Origin: an uncultured Poribacteria bacterium
Lineage (GTDB): Bacteria > Poribacteria > WGA-4E > WGA-3G
Assembly: GCA_951828515.1 (NCBI GenBank)
Contig: OX639992.1
Coordinates: 4,690,217-4,754,216 of the forward strand
Length of the DNA: 64,000 nt
Direction: 5' to 3'
Positions 50,788 through 60,514 of the stretch are shown piece by piece (the stretch's first letter is position 1; each line of letters opens with the position of its first letter). The position numbers and the translations under genes were made by a program. The notes under the pieces are model-generated. The model saw only the letters and a list, made by a program, of their open reading frames with translations, ran no database searches and was not told the origin of the DNA.

Positions 50788-53160
50788 CTATCGAGAACGC
50801 CCTTTGGGAATGCGTGGTGAGCGTTGATTACGGAAGTCGCGAGAATTATCTCGTTGTTCATAGCGATTCCCGCGCCGATCGCGTGAGTCGTTAGAACGTC
50901 TATCACGATTATCACGGTAGTTAGAACGTCCAGAATCTCTGGAATCTCTGGAATCTCTGGAGTCTCTGGAATCTCTGGAGTCTCTGGAATCTCTGGAGTC
51001 TCTGGAATCTCTGGAATTGTTCCAATCCGATGAGAACTCGCGATCCTCGCCTGATTCAATATTCAGTTCCGCAACGGGCACACCGCCCGCAGCAACGAGT
51101 GTAAGATCTACGCGATCCTGTTCGTCAATAGTGAGAATACGGACAGTAACCTCGTCGCCAACCTGCATAACATCTTCGGCACGGCGAACATACCCATCCC
51201 CCATCTGTGAAATATGGACAAGCCCATCCTTACCCGGTAAAATTTCGACAAACGCGCCGAAAGGTGCTGTTCTAACCACTTTACCGGTGTATTCCTTGCC
51301 AATCTCAGGCATAGCAGTGATTGCCCGAATTTTTTCTTCTGCGCGTTTGACATCTTCTGCGCTTGTCGCAGCAATCTCAACTGTCCCATCATCTTCAATA
51401 TTGATGGTTGTGCTCGTTTCTTCCTGGATGCCCTGCACAGTTTTACCACGCGGACCGATGAGGTCTTTGATTTTCTGCTGCGCGATTTGGAGAGAATAAA
51501 TTCGAGGCGCGTAGGGGGACAATTCCGCACGCGGTTCGGCTATGACTGCGTTCATCTGTTCGATGACCGAAAGACGTGCTTCTCTTGCCTGATGAATTGC
51601 CCGACGCATCAATTCGGGTGTGACACCAGCGATTTTGATGTCCATCTGTATAGCGGTGACACCTTCACTGGTTCCGGCTACTTTGAAGTCCATATCGCCG
51701 AGAAAATCTTCAGTTCCCAGCATATCGGTAAGGATTGCTTCTTTTTCACCTTCCTTGATAAGACCGACACCGATCCCAGCGACGGGTCTTTTCAGTGGCA
51801 CACCAGCATCTAACAATGCGAGGGTCGCACCACAGACGCTTGCCATTGAAGATGAGGCGTTAGATTCCAAAATCTCGGAGACGATCCGAATGGTATAATG
51901 AAATTCTTCTTTATTTGGGATGACTGGTTCAAGTGCCTTTTGCGCCAGTGCCCCGTGCCCGATCTCGCGGCGCCCGGGTCCCATCATACGTTTGACTTCA
52001 CCAGTACTGAATGGCGGGAAGTTATAATGTAAAAAGAAGGCGCGCCTTGCTTCGCCATCAAGTCCGCGTTGTACGTCCTCATCACCGGATGTACCGAGCG
52101 TTGTTACACAGAGTGCCTGTGTTTGCCCTCTGCTAAATAGAGAGGAACCATGGGTGTGCGGGAGCAATGCCACTTCTCCTGAAATCGGACGAATGTCGGT
52201 TACACCGCGACCATCAACACGTTTTCCCTGCGACAGAATCGTTTCACGCATCTCTTCTTTTTCGATTTCACTTAAGATGGAGATGGTATCCTTTGTGGCA
52301 TTGGAATCGACTTCCTCAGGGGTATCCTCAAGAATTTCTGAGAGAACTTCTGCCTGCACCTGCTCAAGATAATCTTCGCGTAACTTCTTGTCCGCCATCC
52401 CGATAGACTCTCGAATGCGGGAAGTGGCGAGATCCCGGACACGGCTACTGAGGTCCGACGCAACACTCTTAGATGCATAGTCGCGTTTTGTGTTACTGCA
52501 GCCTGCTGCCAACCCTTCTTGGAGTTTAATGATCTCTTGTATCTGTTCGTGGGCGGTGATAATTGTATTAATGACTTCATCTTCAGGGATTTCATGTCCA
52601 CCGCCTTCGACGGACATAACAGCATCTGCTTTGCCACTGACGAACAATTCCATACTCGAGGCATGCAATTCCTCGTAAGTAGGATTGATGATTAATCTGT
52701 CTTCAATTTTTCCGACGGTGACAGCCGCAACAGGTCCGTCAAATGGTACATCGGAAATTGCCAGGGCGGCAGAAGTCCCAATAAGGGCAGGAACATCCGC
52801 GGGGTGGATGCCATCCGATGAAAACACATTACATAAAATTTGTACTTCAGCTTTAAAGTCTTTTGGAAAGAGAGGGCGAATGCAGTGGTCAATTAGACGA
52901 GCGACCAACTGTTCTGATGACCCAGGACGTGGCTCGCGCCTACCATAAACTGTTGGTATTCGACCAGTGGCGTATGCCCTTTCACGGTAATCTACCGTTA
53001 AAGGAAAGAAATCGAGATCATGTTCAGCATCATCGGCTACCACCGTGACTAAAACGACCGTTCCACCGTATTGCACCCAAACGGCACCATCTGCCTGTTT
53101 CGCAACTTTTCCGGTTTCAATTGATAACTTCTCGCTCCCAAGTTGCATTTCAACTTTCAT
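50788..53160 (-). CDS. pnp: polynucleotide phosphorylase with Ser-Arg-Asp repeat tail
   Basis: A 790-residue 3'-5' exoribonuclease. Two RNase PH domains (GRREPRPGSSEQLVARLIDH and FPPFSTGEVKRMMGPGRREIGHGALAQKALEPV), a KH domain (IKDLIGPRGKTVQGIQEETSTTINIEDDG) and an S1 domain (GKEYTGKVVRTAPFGAFVEILPGKDGLVHISQM) follow in order. After S1 comes a repetitive low-complexity tail: about eight Ser-Arg-Asp triplets encoded by 9-bp units at 50930-51015, then more Arg/Asp/Asn/Gly-rich sequence. The tail is basic and probably RNA-binding or a degradosome contact. Downstream of rpsO as usual. Confidence 0.95.
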   Translation of the reverse strand: MKVEMQLGSEKLSIETGKVAKQADGAVWVQYGGTVVLVTVVADDAEHDLDFFPLTVDYRERAYATGRIPTVYGRREPRPGSSEQLVARLIDHCIRPLFPKDFKAEVQILCNVFSSDGIHPADVPALIGTSAALAISDVPFDGPVAAVTVGKIEDRLIINPTYEELHASSMELFVSGKADAVMSVEGGGHEIPEDEVINTIITAHEQIQEIIKLQEGLAAGCSNTKRDYASKSVASDLSSRVRDLATSRIRESIGMADKKLREDYLEQVQAEVLSEILEDTPEEVDSNATKDTISILSEIEKEEMRETILSQGKRVDGRGVTDIRPISGEVALLPHTHGSSLFSRGQTQALCVTTLGTSGDEDVQRGLDGEARRAFFLHYNFPPFSTGEVKRMMGPGRREIGHGALAQKALEPVIPNKEEFHYTIRIVSEILESNASSSMASVCGATLALLDAGVPLKRPVAGIGVGLIKEGEKEAILTDMLGTEDFLGDMDFKVAGTSEGVTAIQMDIKIAGVTPELMRRAIHQAREARLSVIEQMNAVIAEPRAELSPYAPRIYSLQIAQQKIKDLIGPRGKTVQGIQEETSTTINIEDDGTVEIAATSAEDVKRAEEKIRAITAMPEIGKEYTGKVVRTAPFGAFVEILPGKDGLVHISQMGDGYVRRAEDVMQVGDEVTVRILTIDEQDRVDLTLVAAGGVPVAELNIESGEDREFSSDWNNSRDSRDSRDSRDSRDSRDSRDSRDSRDSGRSNYRDNRDRRSNDSRDRRGNRYEQRDNSRDFRNQRSPRIPKGRSR
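50930..51015. repeat. 9-bp tandem repeat coding the PNPase tail
   Basis: (TCTCTGGAA/G)n on the plus strand, about nine copies alternating A and G at the last base. On the coding strand it specifies Asp-Ser-Arg units. Likely to vary in length between strains. Confidence 0.85.
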
Positions 53161-53408
53161 TCTATATACTACTCCTGTATTTCCTATTTATTTTTCGTTG
53201 TGTCACCGAGTATAGACAGTAAAAATCGGTTAAAAACAGTCATCACCGAAAAAATGTCTCGTTAATTTGAGAACAATGCCTACAGTCTTTAAACATCATA
53301 CAATGCTACTCGGACACTTCCCACGGCATCTATTCTATCGCAAGATAAGACTTATTCGTTTCCCGCTTAACACCGAGTCGACAAACTCGCTCGGCACGAG
53401 TATAAAAT

Positions 53409-53699
53409 CTAACTTCTCCTCGATCCGATGGTGTCACGAATTCCGAGCGCATCAATTAAACGGTAATAGCGCGTTGCGTCTTTCTTGTAAAGATATCGTA
53501 ACAAGCGACGCTGTTTGCCAACCAATCGGAAAAGTCCATGGCGCGAATGATAGTCCTTTCGGTGCGTCTGAAAATGCTCAGTCAATTGTTGAATACGCGC
53601 ATTCAAAATTGCCACTTGGGTCTCCGGGGAACCAGTGTCTTGTTGGTGTATCTGGTACTGTTGGATCAATTCCTTCTTCTCTGCCGCATCAATTGCCAA
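53409..53699 (-). CDS. rpsO: 30S ribosomal protein S15
   Basis: A 96-residue ribosomal protein that binds 16S rRNA central domain. DTGSPETQVAILNARIQQLTEHFQTHRKDYHSRHGLFRLVGKQRRLLRYL is diagnostic. The near-perfect AAAGGAGGTGA lies just before ATG 53699. The C-terminus is a little longer than usual (ends GIRDTIGSRRS). It precedes pnp with 248 bases between; a clear promoter and structured leader lie upstream. Confidence 0.97.
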   Translation of the reverse strand: MAIDAAEKKELIQQYQIHQQDTGSPETQVAILNARIQQLTEHFQTHRKDYHSRHGLFRLVGKQRRLLRYLYKKDATRYYRLIDALGIRDTIGSRRS

Positions 53700-53772
53700 T
53701 TGCGTTCACCTCCTTTTGATCGAACAACTAACTCTGTAAAACATTGTATGGAATAAAAACTAAATCGTATGC

Positions 53773-53788
53773 GGGAGATCGCTCTCCC
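53773..53788 (-). promoter_or_regulatory. GNRA-capped hairpin in the rpsO leader
   Basis: On the coding strand GGGAGA-GCGA-TCTCCC: six perfect pairs capped by a GCGA (GNRA) tetraloop, about 20-35 bases after the predicted transcript start. S15 often represses its own mRNA by binding leader structure, so this is a candidate autoregulatory or stability element. Confidence 0.5.
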
Positions 53789-53814
53789 TCTATCTGCATT
53801 TATTTGATACATAT

Positions 53815-53843
53815 ATAATATCACAAATCAACCCAAATTTCAA
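53815..53843 (-). promoter_or_regulatory. sigma70-type promoter for rpsO-pnp
   Basis: TTGAAA (53838-53843) and TATTAT (53815-53820) with a 17-base spacer on the minus strand; predicted start near 53808, giving a leader of about 110 bases before the rpsO ATG. Confidence 0.7.
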
Positions 53844-53890
53844 ATTTATCTCACAATCCCGCGGCAGCCCCGCAGTTTAAGCAGCATCAT

Positions 53891-54862
53891 CTACGAGGAG
53901 GGAGGCGACGCGAGAATCTCTGTCGCTGCTGCAATGTCGCGTTGTATTTGTTGAATCAGAAATTCTGGATTTGGGAATTTTCGTTCACTTCTAATCTTCT
54001 CTACGAAGAATATTTCTACCGGTTTACCGTAGATTATTTCATTAAAATTGAAGAAGTGTCCCTCCACCTGAATATTCACACCGCTAAACGTAGGGCGTAT
54101 TCCGATGTTCAATACCCCATCTAACCACCGTTCCTCTAACTTTGCCCGGATGGCATAAACACCGTTAGGAGGATAGACTTGATTCTGAGTCTCTATATTC
54201 GCAGTCGGAAACCCAATTTCCCGTCCACGACCATCGCCATGAACGACAGTGCCGATCAAGGAATAGGGACGTCCTAATAACCGTGAACTCCGCTCAAGAT
54301 CACCCTGTGCGAGTGCTTCTCGGATACGAGTGCTATGGACGGATGCCCCCTCCACCTCTGTGGGTGGAACAATAGAGACATCAAACGGATATCCTTGGCT
54401 AAGTTCCACCAATCGTTCTGCATTGCCTGCCCGATCTTTTCCAAATTGGCAAGCATACCCCACAACGACATGCCTCGCTCGACATTTCTCTAAGAGCACA
54501 CATTCTACAAAGGATTCAGGAGACATTGATGCAATCTGCGCGTCAAAACTGAGCATGACTATCTCATCAATGCCAAATTGTTGAAGTATTTCGATGCGTT
54601 TGGAGAGAGGGGTCAGGATAGGTGGGCATCGTTCTGGGGCAAGGAAAGCAAGTGGGTGCGGGTAAAAACCGACCAATACACTCATCAAGTTATCATGTGC
54701 AGCGCGTTTAAGGAGTGTATTAATAACCGCTTGGTGTCCAAGATGGATACCATCAAACACGCCAAAAGTGACAACAGTCTCCCTGCCAAATTCAACTATG
54801 TCGTTTAAACTACGAGATGTGGTCGCGACCTGGAGATCGCTTCCACTGTCGGCATTTTCCAC
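53891..54862 (-). CDS. ribF: bifunctional riboflavin kinase / FAD synthetase
   Basis: A 323-residue enzyme making FMN and then FAD. The N-terminal nucleotidyltransferase has VTFGVFDGIHLGHQAVI; PHPLAFLAP and VHSTRIREALAQGDLERSSRLLGRPYSLIGTVVHGDGRGREIGFPTANIE lead into the C-terminal kinase (PPNGVYAIRAKL...GVLNIGIRPTF, EGHFFNFN). The GTG at 54862 is preferred since GAGG and AAGGA lie close upstream; a TTG at 54883 is the alternative. In most genomes truB sits just before ribF; here nrnA ends 30 bases upstream. Confidence 0.93.
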   Translation of the reverse strand: MENADSGSDLQVATTSRSLNDIVEFGRETVVTFGVFDGIHLGHQAVINTLLKRAAHDNLMSVLVGFYPHPLAFLAPERCPPILTPLSKRIEILQQFGIDEIVMLSFDAQIASMSPESFVECVLLEKCRARHVVVGYACQFGKDRAGNAERLVELSQGYPFDVSIVPPTEVEGASVHSTRIREALAQGDLERSSRLLGRPYSLIGTVVHGDGRGREIGFPTANIETQNQVYPPNGVYAIRAKLEERWLDGVLNIGIRPTFSGVNIQVEGHFFNFNEIIYGKPVEIFFVEKIRSERKFPNPEFLIQQIQRDIAAATEILASPPSS

Positions 54863-54891
54863 GTTCCTCAATCCTTCTGGCAATCACCATA

Positions 54892-55899
54892 TCACATGTG
54901 ATTCGGATCAATGTAGCATTGTGAAGCTTGAACAAGGGCAGCAATGGCTGATGGATAGGGCAGGGCAATCCGACATCCTGCAGCGCGGGCGTGGCCTCCG
55001 CCTTGAAACTCTGCAGCAAGCTGACTAACATCAACGTATCCCTGGCTCCGAAGACTCACTTTTGTACTTCGATCCCTCATCTCAGACACACAGAGTGCCA
55101 CTTCAACACCCGCTATTGCTTGAATCTGGTTCACAACCCCTTCCACCGCATCAGCAGTCGTTCCAGTTTTGCGAAACATCGCCTGTGTCGCATAAACCGA
55201 TGCGATCTTTCCATCATCTGTTATTTGCAATGTGCCCAGGACTTCACTCAACAGATGTATCTTAGCAACAGGGACCCGTTCATAGACGTGTCGATAGACT
55301 TCATCTGGAGTGAATCCCGCAATCTCAATTAGTTCTGCGGCGATTCGATGGGTCTCGGCTGTGGTATTACTATGTCGAAAACAGCCTGTATCAAACATCA
55401 GCCCTGTATACAGACAAAGTGCACACGCTTCGCATATCGGGAATTCATGGTGTTTAATGAGTTTGTAAACTATCTCTGAGGTCGAAGAGGCTGTAGGAAG
55501 AATGAGGTTGATGTCACCGAATGCCTCTGCAGTGGCGTGATGGTCAATATTAACGAGGCTGTGTGTAGGATGCAGGGTTTTGGAAAGTCCTTTTCCAATT
55601 CGCTCCAGCGTACTTGCGTCTAAAACAATCAACACCTCAGGACGATAGGTCCCTACGGAATGCGCGTCCTCAATACTATCCCAAAATGGGAGAAATCGAT
55701 AGTTAGGCGGGACTATATCCGTGTTAAATATTTTGACGGATTTCCCGAGTTTCGTGAGAAAGAGGTAAAGCCCTAATTCGGAACCGATTGCATCACCATC
55801 AGGATGAATGTGCGTTGAAAGCGCGAAGTTATGGTGTCGGTCAAATAGGGTAAGGAGTGCGCTGTAATCGTGCGTATTAGTCATCTGTAGGGTGTTCAT
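54892..55899 (-). CDS. nrnA: DHH-family phosphoesterase, NrnA-type oligoribonuclease
   Basis: A 335-residue DHH/DHHA1 protein that degrades nanoRNA and pAp. DHH domain: STHIHPDGDAIGSELGLYLFL (His-x-Asp motif), VLDAS, NIDHHATAEAFGDINLI (DHH), YTGLMFDTGCFRHSNTT. DHHA1 domain at the C-terminus: EFQGGGHARAAGCRI. Metal ligands all present. It follows rbfA by 20 bases in the standard order of this cluster. Confidence 0.92.
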   Translation of the reverse strand: MNTLQMTNTHDYSALLTLFDRHHNFALSTHIHPDGDAIGSELGLYLFLTKLGKSVKIFNTDIVPPNYRFLPFWDSIEDAHSVGTYRPEVLIVLDASTLERIGKGLSKTLHPTHSLVNIDHHATAEAFGDINLILPTASSTSEIVYKLIKHHEFPICEACALCLYTGLMFDTGCFRHSNTTAETHRIAAELIEIAGFTPDEVYRHVYERVPVAKIHLLSEVLGTLQITDDGKIASVYATQAMFRKTGTTADAVEGVVNQIQAIAGVEVALCVSEMRDRSTKVSLRSQGYVDVSQLAAEFQGGGHARAAGCRIALPYPSAIAALVQASQCYIDPNHM

Positions 55900-55919
55900 G
55901 AAATGTCCGCTGCGGGGTC

Positions 55920-56279
55920 TTATGTTGTTTCGTCTTCAGTCGTCACAGACTTGAGGAGTCCATCTATTTTGAAGAGATAGTCAGCGGATTCATCTATAGC
56001 GAACCGAAGTTCCGGTGAATAGCGAAGTGTCAAACGATTTCCGATCTCGCGCCTCAGGAACCCCGCTGCACTCTTTAAACCCGCCAGTGTTTTGCTTTTC
56101 TGCTCCTCATCGCCCATTACGCTCACCTTCACATCTACATACTTTAGATCCGGGGACACGGATGCCTGTGTCACAGTACAAAATGCGACACGCGGATCTT
56201 TGACAGAGCGTTGAATAATCTCGCTTAATTCTCGCTGAATGAGGGCTCCCACCCGATCTTGTCTTCTATTATCTACCAT
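55920..56279 (-). CDS. rbfA: ribosome-binding factor A
   Basis: A 119-residue KH-fold 30S maturation factor. Diagnostic: RQDRVGALIQRELSEIIQRSVKDPRVAFCTVTQASVSPDLKYVDVKVSVMG and SAAGFLRREIGNRLTLRYSPELRFAIDES. Lies between the DUF503 gene and nrnA, with a GCAAGTTTTGGCTTGC palindrome just upstream. Confidence 0.95.
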   Translation of the reverse strand: MVDNRRQDRVGALIQRELSEIIQRSVKDPRVAFCTVTQASVSPDLKYVDVKVSVMGDEEQKSKTLAGLKSAAGFLRREIGNRLTLRYSPELRFAIDESADYLFKIDGLLKSVTTEDETT

Positions 56280-56331
56280 GTTGATCCTACCTCTTGCAGC
56301 AAGTTTTGGCTTGCGAACTTTATTAAAAAAA

Positions 56332-56616
56332 TTAAAAGAAAAATTCCGTTTCGTAATCCACTAATTCAGCATCTACATTAGCTTCAACAAAAGCAATCAG
56401 ATGTGAGATAACCTTATTCAGATGTACCACATCGTTGGAAACTGAAACGGCGGCTAATATGGCGAACTGATGTGCCTCCAACGCCTCAACTTCAGCAATA
56501 GCGACGTTGAAGCGGTTTTTGAGCCTCGCGATAAGGCTTTTGATAACCCGGCGTTTCGCTTTTAGCGAATGACTTTCCGAAATTCGGAGACGGATTTTAC
56601 AAACACCAATGTGCAT
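56332..56616 (-). CDS. DUF503 (YlxP-like) protein
   Basis: A 94-residue ferredoxin-like protein. MHIGVCKIRLRISESHSLKAKRRVIKSLIARLKNRFNVAIAEVEALEAHQFAILAAVSVSND is the DUF503 signature (L..SLKxKRxVI+SL). It is the usual neighbour of infB and rbfA; a role in ribosome assembly or RNA metabolism is suspected from position only. ATG 56616 is preferred to the TTG at 56631. Confidence 0.9.
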   Translation of the reverse strand: MHIGVCKIRLRISESHSLKAKRRVIKSLIARLKNRFNVAIAEVEALEAHQFAILAAVSVSNDVVHLNKVISHLIAFVEANVDAELVDYETEFFF

Positions 56617-56694
56617 GAAAGTGTCAGTCAATTGTGGATGCGATTGACAACCGCACCCCTTACGAAAATACGCGACTCTACAAACAGAACCAAT

Positions 56695-58737
56695 TTATGA
56701 AAGTGAGCGTGCCACCTGTTCGTGAACATAACATTCGAGGACATCCCCAACCTTCAAATCATCGAACGTCTCAATTCCTATGCCACATTCATAGTTTGCT
56801 TGCACCTCATTGACATTATCCTTAAACCGGCGCAGCGAATTGACCTTACCCTCGTGAATCAACCGATTGTCGCGAAGGATACGAAGGGGTTGGTTAAAAG
56901 AAATGCGTCCCCAATTAACGTAACTACCGGCGACCAAACCCAAGCGTGGCACCTTAAATAATTCACGAACCTCAGCGCGCCCGATTACGACTTCTCGTAC
57001 CTCAGGATCAAGCAGACCCTCCATAGCCGAACGGATATAGGAAATAAGATTATAAATGACGTTGTAGGTCCGAACATCAATCCCTTCAGTCTCTTTAGCC
57101 TGTACCGCCTCCGTCGTCGGATGCACGTTGAAGCCGACGACAATCGCGTCAGAAGCAGAGGCGAGCAAAATGTCGGTCTCGGTAATCCCGCTGACCGCTT
57201 GATGAATAATATTGATCTTAACCTCATCGGTACTCAACTCAAGTAGTGATGAAGCGACGGCTTGTACTGAACCCTGTACATCGCCTTTAAGAACAACGTT
57301 CAATTCTTTGATTTCGCCTTCCTGAATTTGTTGGAATAGGTTATCCAAACTGACGTGGCTATTCGCACCGAGTTTTTCATTGCGATACTGGTCCTGACGG
57401 GTTTCACTGATGGTACGGGCATCCTTATCGGACTCAACGACATAGAATCTGTCTCCTGCTTCTGGTACGCCGGTAAAACCGAGTACCTCAACTGGAAATG
57501 AAGGTCCAGCTTCTTTCATCCGTTTCCCGAAATTGTCCATCATTGCTCTAACTCTGCCGGAGTATCTACCAGAAACAAAAACATCGCCAACCCTTAAGGT
57601 GCCAGACTGTACGAGGACAGTTGCGATGGCACCCCGTCCTTTGTCAACCTCTGCTTCAATCACAACACCACGTGCTAACTTATTTGGGTTCGCCTTAAGT
57701 TCAAGCAGCGCCGCTTCCAAAAGGAGCATTTCAAGCAAAAAGTCAATCCCAGTTCCATCTATAGCGGAGGTCTCAACACAAATTGTTTGTCCACCCCAGT
57801 CCTCTGGCAGGAGTTCCTGTTCTGCCAATTGTTGTTTGACGTAGTCAGTACGCGCACCGGGCATATCTATTTTGTTAATAGCGACGACAATCGGAACCTT
57901 CGCAGCTTTTGCGTGACTGATCGCCTCAATTGTCTGAGGCATGACACCGTCGTCAGCTGCCACAATGAGAACGACAATATCCGTTACTTGCGCACCGCGC
58001 GCTCGCATCGCAGTAAAAGCGGCGTGCCCTGGCGTATCTAAGAAAACGATGCTTCCACCCTTTAATTTTACGTGATAAGCTCCAATATGTTGTGTTATGT
58101 TACCTGCTTCAGATTCACTGATATTTGATTGACGAATAGAGTCCAAAAGAGATGTTTTGCCATGGTCAACGTGTCCCATGATTGTAATGACCGGAGCTCG
58201 AGGTTGCAAAGATTCTGGGTCATCGGGTATCTCAGTCAATAGTTCTTCTTCAAGTGTTTTTGACCTAACCGCTTGAAAATTCAAGTGCTCCCCAAGCATC
58301 ACAAGCGTATCGTAATCAAGCCGCTGATTTATGTTCGCCATCACCTTTAACTTCATGAGACGCATAATCAACGCTGAAGGTTGCAACTCCAAGGATGTTG
58401 CGAGATCAGCGACAGTTGTGCCTTCCACAACCTGCAAACCATCGGTTGTGTCAGTTTCTTCCGATTCCGAGGTGTTTTCAACTGCATCTTCAGGTGTAGA
58501 CACGGCTGCTTCAGCCTGTTTGCCAGCCAATTCTGATTCAATAAGCGCGACGGTGTCCGAATCGAGGGAACTCATCCCGCTTTTTGCGCGAACACCATGC
58601 TCCTCAAGTAGAGCGATAAGTTCCTTATTTGTTAGGTTGTATTCTTTCGCCAATTCATGAACCCGCGTACCAGAGGATCGGTTTTCCTCTTGACTATCTT
58701 TGGCGGGCTTCTCCTGCTGTCGTTGGGCCCTGCTCAT
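56695..58737 (-). CDS. infB: translation initiation factor IF-2
   Basis: A 680-residue GTPase that places initiator tRNA. N-terminal IF2_N units: [26 protein letters not shown] and [24 protein letters not shown] domain: [14 protein letters not shown] (G1), DTPGHAAF (G3), NKID (G4). C-terminal domains follow with [13 protein letters not shown]. It is on the short side because the N-terminal linker is small. ATGA overlap with the ylxR gene shows translational coupling. Confidence 0.96.
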   Translation of the reverse strand: MSRAQRQQEKPAKDSQEENRSSGTRVHELAKEYNLTNKELIALLEEHGVRAKSGMSSLDSDTVALIESELAGKQAEAAVSTPEDAVENTSESEETDTTDGLQVVEGTTVADLATSLELQPSALIMRLMKLKVMANINQRLDYDTLVMLGEHLNFQAVRSKTLEEELLTEIPDDPESLQPRAPVITIMGHVDHGKTSLLDSIRQSNISESEAGNITQHIGAYHVKLKGGSIVFLDTPGHAAFTAMRARGAQVTDIVVLIVAADDGVMPQTIEAISHAKAAKVPIVVAINKIDMPGARTDYVKQQLAEQELLPEDWGGQTICVETSAIDGTGIDFLLEMLLLEAALLELKANPNKLARGVVIEAEVDKGRGAIATVLVQSGTLRVGDVFVSGRYSGRVRAMMDNFGKRMKEAGPSFPVEVLGFTGVPEAGDRFYVVESDKDARTISETRQDQYRNEKLGANSHVSLDNLFQQIQEGEIKELNVVLKGDVQGSVQAVASSLLELSTDEVKINIIHQAVSGITETDILLASASDAIVVGFNVHPTTEAVQAKETEGIDVRTYNVIYNLISYIRSAMEGLLDPEVREVVIGRAEVRELFKVPRLGLVAGSYVNWGRISFNQPLRILRDNRLIHEGKVNSLRRFKDNVNEVQANYECGIGIETFDDLKVGDVLECYVHEQVARSLS

Positions 58738-59048
58738 AGTAATTCCTCCTTTTCTTCTTTTGTGCTCGTGGACTTTTGGGTCCTTTGAAGAAGCACCTGT
58801 TCAAACTGTGCTACATACTGGCTTGCCAGTTGCACACGTAATAGAGAATTAATCCGTTTAGGAGACTTAAACGCTTTCCGAATACAGTCTTGAGAGGGAC
58901 AAACGTAAGCCCCGCGCCCGCCCAACTTCTTGTGACTGTCGATTTGTAGTTTTCCGTTACCTTGACCTACGAACCGAACCAACACTTTCTGCGGTAACTT
59001 TCCACGGCATCCAATACAAGTGCGAATAACATCCCTCAATGACTCCAC
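58734..59048 (-). CDS. YlxR/RnpM-family RNA-binding protein
   Basis: A 104-residue protein with the YlxR signature RTCIGCRGKLPQKVLVRFV and GGRGAYVCPSQDCIRKAFK. Members bind RNA and, in Bacillus, modulate RNase P. GTG 59048 is the likely start. It lies between nusA (7 bases) and infB (four-base overlap), the conserved place. Confidence 0.9.
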   Translation of the reverse strand: MESLRDVIRTCIGCRGKLPQKVLVRFVGQGNGKLQIDSHKKLGGRGAYVCPSQDCIRKAFKSPKRINSLLRVQLASQYVAQFEQVLLQRTQKSTSTKEEKEELL

Positions 59049-59054
59049 CCACTT

Positions 59055-60395
59055 TTAAGACTCAGCATTCGTTTCAAGAGTATCCGATTCGGCACTTTCT
59101 TCGACATCCTCTGTTGCATCCATAACAGGTTCGCTGTCCTCGGCGGGGTTCTCCGTTTCCTCACTTTCAACAGCATCCGCGTCTGAGTTTATCTCAACGT
59201 CCGCCGCCAAATCAACGACTTGTTCGGATTCTGTTGGATCCGATGCATCGGTAGTCTCCTGTTCTGGCAGACTTTGGTCGGGACTTTCTTTTTCGCTGCC
59301 CGAGGCGTTCTCATCTGTTGTATCGGAATCGTCCGGTTTAAAGAGTTCATTAATCGAAACAGTATCTTCGGACTCACCCTTTATGTCAACCTTCCAACCC
59401 GTCAACTTCGCAGCAAGTCGCGCATTCTGTCCTCGCTGTCCTATCGCTAAAGACAACTGATTGTCCGGAACGATCACAAGCGCACTTCTATCTTCTTCAT
59501 TCAGTTCAACCCTACGCACCCCAACTCGTGCCCCCAGCGCATTCGCAATAAAGACGCTGGCATCCTCACTCCATTCCAGTAAGTCTATCTTCTCATCATC
59601 AAGTTCACTGACGATCGTCTGAACGCGGATCCCTTTGACGCCAACACATGTACCTACGGCATCAATACCCTCTTCTGTCGCTCTCACGGCTACCTTCGCT
59701 CGATTTCCAGGATCTCGAGCAACCGCCATAATCTGAACCTGACCCTCATAGATTTCAGGGACTTCGTGCTCAAATAACACCGCTACCAGATCCCGATGCG
59801 TACGCGACACAATAATCGGAGCACCGCGCATCTCATTCTTTACCGATAAGATTAGACATTGCAAACGTTTACCACGCTCATAGTTTTGTGAACGCGGCAA
59901 CTCACGAGGCGGTAAAAACGCTTCCGTCTGTTCAAGATCCAAGACGATGCCACCACGTTCAAAACGTTGAACATAACCCGTGACAACTTCACCCTCACGT
60001 CCCTCGAACTCCTGATAAATCTTTTCTCGCTCGGCTTGCTTGATTTTTTGGAAAAGGATTTGCTTTGCCAACTGTGCCGGAATCCGTCCAAACTCGTTGG
60101 GGTTGATTTCGACATCCAGCATTTCCCCAACCTCGATACCTTCTTGGAGTTGCTCCGCTTGTTCAATCGGAATCTCTGTCGAGAAATCGCGCATGATATT
60201 AACGACTTTTTTCGGGACATAGCAGCGTATATCCCCTTTCTCCAAGTTAATCTCAACAGAAACGTTGGCATCAGCCCCGTACACCCGACGTGCGGCGGCA
60301 CGCAGTGCCTCCTCTATCGCTTCAATGAAAACTTCTTCAGGTAAATCTGTCTGTGCCGTATTTTGACGTATCGCGTTTTGGAGGTTCTCTAACAT
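59055..60395 (-). CDS. nusA: transcription termination/antitermination factor NusA
   Basis: A 446-residue RNA polymerase-binding factor. N-terminal domain FIEAIEEALRAAARRVYGADANVSVEIN, S1 domain EGREGEVVTGYVQRFERGGIVLDLEQTEAFLPPRE, KH1 and KH2 with EEGIDAVGTCVGVKGIRVQTIVSELDDEKIDLLEW and IAIGQRGQNARLAAKLTGWKVDI. The last about 95 residues are an acidic, low-complexity tail (Ser/Glu/Asp-rich) instead of the helical repeats found in enterobacterial NusA. Confidence 0.96.
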   Translation of the reverse strand: MLENLQNAIRQNTAQTDLPEEVFIEAIEEALRAAARRVYGADANVSVEINLEKGDIRCYVPKKVVNIMRDFSTEIPIEQAEQLQEGIEVGEMLDVEINPNEFGRIPAQLAKQILFQKIKQAEREKIYQEFEGREGEVVTGYVQRFERGGIVLDLEQTEAFLPPRELPRSQNYERGKRLQCLILSVKNEMRGAPIIVSRTHRDLVAVLFEHEVPEIYEGQVQIMAVARDPGNRAKVAVRATEEGIDAVGTCVGVKGIRVQTIVSELDDEKIDLLEWSEDASVFIANALGARVGVRRVELNEEDRSALVIVPDNQLSLAIGQRGQNARLAAKLTGWKVDIKGESEDTVSINELFKPDDSDTTDENASGSEKESPDQSLPEQETTDASDPTESEQVVDLAADVEINSDADAVESEETENPAEDSEPVMDATEDVEESAESDTLETNAES

Positions 60396-60422
60396 AATAA
60401 TTGTCTGCGGTCATTTTTTATT

Positions 60423-60450
60423 ATACAGGTTGGCAAGCACCACCCTGTAT
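60423..60450 (-). promoter_or_regulatory. stem-loop between rimP and nusA
   Basis: ATACAGG...CCTGTAT outer stem of seven pairs with an inner TGG/CCA and a six-base loop, ahead of nusA (ATG 60395). Followed by AATAAAAAATG rather than T-run on the coding strand, so more likely a leader structure than a terminator. Confidence 0.4.
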
Positions 60451-60514
60451 CAACAATCCGCGTGCTCCTTTCCATCTTTTATATTGGCAGTATGCGTCTT
60501 TAGGTCCCTGTTTT

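Noticed and set aside
50772-51059. Frame giving a Pro-Glu-Ile-Pro-Glu-Thr repeat protein
   Set aside because: It is an alternative frame of the same strand through the 9-bp repeat that codes the PNPase tail; the PNPase frame continues a large conserved protein.
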